Source of the DNA: an uncultured Acetatifactor sp.
GTDB taxonomy: Bacteria > Bacillota > Clostridia > Lachnospirales > Lachnospiraceae
Reading direction: 5' to 3'
Length of the DNA stretch: 64,000 nucleotides
Assembly (NCBI GenBank): GCA_910588225.1
Contig: CAJUQT010000013.1
Span: forward strand, 1-64,000
Positions 61,111 to 64,000 of the stretch are shown piece after piece; the first letter of the stretch is position 1; each line of letters starts with the position of its first letter. The translations under genes and the position numbers were made by a program. The notes below the pieces were generated by a model, which worked only from the letters and a program-made list of their open reading frames with translations, was not told where the DNA came from and did not search any database.

Positions 61111-62802
61111 GTGATAAAAGGGGATGCAGAATCGGGGCATGGGATGCTTCCGGAAGTGTTTCAGCAGAGAATGCGGCGAATGCTGGGTGAGGAGTATATT
61201 TCTTTTCTCGAAGCCTTTCAGAGGGAGAGTCATCATGGGCTGCGCCTGAATCCGTTAAAGACAGGATTGGACGGACAAAGTGCTGCGGAAAAGTATGGGG
61301 CAGCGCAGGGGAAAGATACAGGCTTTGCTCATCTGACACCAGTGTCATGGGCGGAGAACGGTTATTATTACCCTTCCTCGGACCAACCAGGCAGGCATCC
61401 GCTTCATGAAGCAGGGATATATTATATTCAGGAACCCAGTGCTATGGTGCCTGCTGAATTGCTGGACGCGAAGCCAGGAGAGCTTATATTGGATCTCTGT
61501 GCGGCACCGGGAGGGAAAAGTACGCAGATTGCGGCAAAAATGAGAGGAAGCGGATTTCTGCTGTGTAATGAAATTCATTCTGCAAGGGCGAAGATTCTGT
61601 CGGAGAATATAGAGCGTATGGGGATCTGTAATGCCTGTGTCACCAATGAGCCGCCGGAGCATCTGGCGGAGTCGTTTCCGGAATATTTTGACAGGATACT
61701 GGTGGATGCCCCCTGTTCCGGCGAGGGGATGTTTCGCAAAAAGGAAGAGGCCTGCGGGGAATGGAGCCAGGAGAATGTGGAACTGTGCGCCCGCAGGCAG
61801 GACGGAATCCTGGATTGTGCCGCAAGGATGCTTCGGCCCGGAGGAATTCTTGTGTATTCTACCTGCACCTTTGCCCCGGAAGAAAATGAGGGAAGCGTCA
61901 GCAGATTTCTGGGAAGGCATCGGGAATTCTCACTTTTACCGGTGGACAAGAACCGTCTGGGACTGACAGGAGCCGACGGTGTGCCGGAATGGGTAGAGGA
62001 GCCGATGGAGGGAATGGAAAATGCGCTGCGGCTGTGGCCCCAGAGAATAAGCGGAGAGGGACATTTTGCTGCCATTATGAAGAAGGCGGAGGCAGCTTCG
62101 GGGGAAATCTGTCATGGGGCGGACTGTTTTGAGGAAGAGCGCGGTACAAGGAACTGTCCGGAAGAAAAATACAGTATGGCAAACTGTATGAAGGAAGGGG
62201 GCGGCAGGCCGGCACGGAGCAAAGCAGGTGCACGGGCAAGAAGAAAAGAAGAGAAAGAGAAGGAATTACAGGATTTAAGTTTGTTTTGCAGAGAGAATCT
62301 GAAGCTTTCAAGCTTTGAGAATATTGACTCGGGTGTATTCTTTTCACCAGAAGAAAACAGATCGAAAGAACAGGAAGAGAAGGAGCGCCAGCAGAATTGG
62401 GATGGTGTGGACATTGCGGAAGCTTTGGGCAGGGCTGTGGGGATGAAAGGAAAACTGCAGATTATTCGGTTTGGAGATAATCTCTATCTGGCTCCGGCGG
62501 AAATGCCGCCGCTGAAAAGACTGAAGGTACTGCGCCCCGGTCTGCACCTGGGTGAGCTGAAGAAAAATCGTTTTGAGCCTTCTCACGCGCTGGCACTGGC
62601 GCTGGTACCGAAAGCGGCTGCGCACAGATGGGAAATGAAGGCTGACAGTGCGGAGGTAATGAATTATCTGAAAGGGCAGGCTTTTTCCGCAGAGGGCGAA
62701 AAGGGATGGTACCTGATCTGTGTGGATGATTTCGGCATGGGATGGGGTAAGCTGTCCGGAGGGATGATGAAAAATCATTATCCCAGGGGATTGAGAAAAT
62801 AA
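61111..62802 (+). CDS. RsmF/RsmB-like rRNA (cytosine-C5)-methyltransferase
   Basis: This 563-aa SAM enzyme of the NOL1/NOP2/Sun family shows YIQEPSAMVPAELL, LDLCAAPGGKSTQIA (SAM motif I), ILVDAPCSGEGMFRK with the PCS Cys and VYSTCTFAPEENE with the TCT catalytic Cys. The C-terminal region (GLHLGELKKNRFEPSHALAL) is the RsmF-type PUA-like domain. Between them lies a basic, low-complexity linker of about 115 residues. GTG at 61111 is preferred because GGAGGG is 10 nt before it; ATG 61144 and TTG 61072 are alternatives. It modifies 16S rRNA in the related enzymes. Confidence 0.9.
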   Translation: MIKGDAESGHGMLPEVFQQRMRRMLGEEYISFLEAFQRESHHGLRLNPLKTGLDGQSAAEKYGAAQGKDTGFAHLTPVSWAENGYYYPSSDQPGRHPLHEAGIYYIQEPSAMVPAELLDAKPGELILDLCAAPGGKSTQIAAKMRGSGFLLCNEIHSARAKILSENIERMGICNACVTNEPPEHLAESFPEYFDRILVDAPCSGEGMFRKKEEACGEWSQENVELCARRQDGILDCAARMLRPGGILVYSTCTFAPEENEGSVSRFLGRHREFSLLPVDKNRLGLTGADGVPEWVEEPMEGMENALRLWPQRISGEGHFAAIMKKAEAASGEICHGADCFEEERGTRNCPEEKYSMANCMKEGGGRPARSKAGARARRKEEKEKELQDLSLFCRENLKLSSFENIDSGVFFSPEENRSKEQEEKERQQNWDGVDIAEALGRAVGMKGKLQIIRFGDNLYLAPAEMPPLKRLKVLRPGLHLGELKKNRFEPSHALALALVPKAAAHRWEMKADSAEVMNYLKGQAFSAEGEKGWYLICVDDFGMGWGKLSGGMMKNHYPRGLRK

Positions 62803-62898
62803 TTATTCAAGATTTATCTCTGCTTTTTCCTTTGGCGGGATAGGAGGCGGCAATCGGAAAACAGTATGGACACATGCTGAAAATGAAAGGGCATCAGG

Positions 62899-63630
62899 AT
62901 GAAAACGGAAGTTCTCTATGAAGACGAATGGGTGGCAGTGGTGTATAAGCCTGCCGGCCTGGCCACGCAGACGGCACGAATGGGGGAGCCGGATGTGGTC
63001 AGTGAGTTGAAAAATTATCTGTACCGCGCGAATCCATCCCCGGCCGGGCTTTCCGGCGGGGCTGCCCCGTATCTGGGGACGATTCATCGCCTGGATCAGC
63101 CTGTGGAAGGGCTGTTGGTTTTTGCAAAAAATGAGAAGGCTGCGGCTGTTTTGAGCGGACAGCTGCAAAAGCAGGAAGGGAGTTCCTTTTCAAAACGATA
63201 TTATGCTGTGCTTTGCGGACAGCCGGCAGAACGGAAAGGGAAACTGATAAATAAATTATATCGGGACAATGGCGGCAGAGCAGTCATTGTGGAGGAGTCT
63301 TCGGAGGAAGGGAACCGCTTTGGGGCACGCAGGGCGGTGCTATACTATGAAATTCTGGAGACCTGTGAGGGATTGGCACTGGCGGATATCAGAATTGAGA
63401 CGGGACGTTTTCATCAGATTCGTGCACAGATGGCTTACTCGGGGACTCCGATTGTGGGAGACAGAAAATATGGGAATAAAGAGTCTGAAGAGGCCGCCAA
63501 AAGATATCATGTCCGAAATACGGCGCTCTGTGCCTATAGCCTGGAATTCCGACATCCTGTTACAAAAGAGAAAATGAGCTTACAAACGCAGCCAAGAGCA
63601 GAGGTATTTTCCTTTTTTTCACAGTTATGA
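62899..63630 (+). CDS. RluA-family pseudouridine synthase
   Basis: This 243-aa enzyme isomerises uridine in rRNA or tRNA. YEDEWVAVVYKPAGLATQ and GTIHRLDQPVEGLLVFAKN are family motifs, with the catalytic Asp in HRLDQ (about residue 74). ETGRFHQIRAQMAYSGTPIVGD is the conserved RluA block. There is no N-terminal S4 domain, which fits RluA/RluC-type short enzymes. It lies 96 nt downstream of the RsmF-like gene, grouping two RNA modification genes. The target nucleotide cannot be deduced. Confidence 0.92.
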   Translation: MKTEVLYEDEWVAVVYKPAGLATQTARMGEPDVVSELKNYLYRANPSPAGLSGGAAPYLGTIHRLDQPVEGLLVFAKNEKAAAVLSGQLQKQEGSSFSKRYYAVLCGQPAERKGKLINKLYRDNGGRAVIVEESSEEGNRFGARRAVLYYEILETCEGLALADIRIETGRFHQIRAQMAYSGTPIVGDRKYGNKESEEAAKRYHVRNTALCAYSLEFRHPVTKEKMSLQTQPRAEVFSFFSQL

Positions 63631-63688
63631 ACAGAAATAAAATCTACCATACTATATAGAAGAAAGAAAAGGATGGCAGGCATTGGTT

Positions 63689-64000
63689 ATGGTAGAGAAA
63701 ATCAGAGAGAACACAATGATCGTACTGCTCCTGACATCGGGAGCAGTTTATTTTTTCCTGAAATTTATTGCGCCGCTTACGGCGCCGGTTCTTACGGCCA
63801 TGTTATTTGTGACAATTTTCGGTCCTTTACTGCAGAAATTGCAGAGGAAACTCAAGATTCATCGACAGATAGGCGCTATCTTTCTCCTTTTGCTGGCATG
63901 CGGAATTCTGGCGGCGCTGATATGGATCCTTTTTTCCTGGATTGTAGGGAGTCTCCCAGAACTGTTGAACAGGCTGGATTCGCTGGAAATGGAATTGTCC
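63689..64000 (+). CDS. AI-2E family (YtvI/UPF0118-like) permease, N-terminal part
   Basis: The frame runs off the window after 104 codons. The visible N-terminus (MVEKIRENTMIVLLLTSGAV) has three membrane spans (IVLLLTSGAVYFFLKFIAPL, PVLTAMLFVTIFGPLL, IGAIFLLLLACGILAALIWI), the start of the AI-2E transporter family with eight spans in total. Some relatives export AI-2 or act as Na/H antiporters; many are uncharacterised. ATG 63689 follows GGCAGG by 8 nt; a TTG two codons earlier is possible. Confidence 0.8.
   Translation, partial: MVEKIRENTMIVLLLTSGAVYFFLKFIAPLTAPVLTAMLFVTIFGPLLQKLQRKLKIHRQIGAIFLLLLACGILAALIWILFSWIVGSLPELLNRLDSLEMELS

Overview
The window reads as chromosome of an anaerobic Firmicute of the Lachnospiraceae (Clostridium cluster XIVa) type. 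The indications are class II GalT, short-form ProRS behind a T-box leader, MecA, MurG, LuxS, rubredoxin with an N-terminal-rubredoxin rubrerythrin, YitT, TSCPD, VanW and DUF4080 radical-SAM proteins, plus dense AGGAGG-type ribosome binding sites. Genus is not resolvable from sequence alone. Most of the window is ordinary, moderately GC-rich core DNA. AT-richer genes (about 443-2366, 3585-4274 and 15720-16733) stand out as probable acquisitions.

Layout. 1-442: a hairpin-rich stretch without a convincing gene. 443-2366: a two-gene cassette, an ABC/OLD-like ATPase plus a DUF4276/TOPRIM-like protein, a plausible phage-defence pair. 2418-5282: agmatine-to-putrescine genes aguA and aguB, with an AT-rich QueG-like ferredoxin-type gene between them. 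5279-8288: a GT-C-like membrane protein converging on a duplicated CmpB-type membrane protein. 8289-9049: a frameshifted gene remnant. 9050-13231: a MarR regulator with a heterodimeric ABC exporter. 13451-14074: a HAM1-like NTP pyrophosphatase. 14272-16760: decayed GDPD and MFS genes ending at a solo tyrosine recombinase flanked by att-like repeats. 17007-19543: a GH4 enzyme with the CHEV motif (alpha-galacturonidase type) divergent from an AraC regulator. 19637-24458: a small conserved protein, an SPL-like radical SAM enzyme, mecA, T-box-proS and a DEDD exonuclease. 24440-28137: a DacF-type carboxypeptidase with 39-bp palindromic repeats upstream, an empty att-like site, trmB, thioredoxin and YitT. 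28320-33807: murG, TSCPD, a membrane protein, a D-2-hydroxyacid dehydrogenase, GtrA, and mtnN/luxS separated by a repeat-flanked hairpin.

34013-36612 is an unexplained island: a frameshifted two-TM peptide, a 648-aa multidomain glycine-zipper protein and a 146-aa partner. 36795-39642: galK-galT. 39788-53210: mixed housekeeping and lineage genes (phosphoesterase, DUF4080 radical SAM, PepSY protein, VanW, HypE-like, Lrp plus aminotransferase, lipoprotein, trmL, a ClpX-like ATPase with a long N-terminus, a small AAA ATPase). 53310-54115: rubredoxin and rubrerythrin. 54294-60924: a vanG-like set, namely a VanT-type acyltransferase/racemase fusion and a VanG-type D-Ala-D-Ser ligase on the minus strand, divergent from a sensor kinase and response regulator. 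61111-64000: RsmF-like and RluA-like RNA modification enzymes and the start of an AI-2E-type permease.

The strongest candidates for a poorly described system are the 34013-36612 island, the ATPase/TOPRIM-like pair at the left end, and the solo recombinase mini-element, whose two ends would form a perfect inverted-repeat site when joined and which has an apparently empty relative at 26191-26228. All functions are read from motifs and remembered family features; no search was run.
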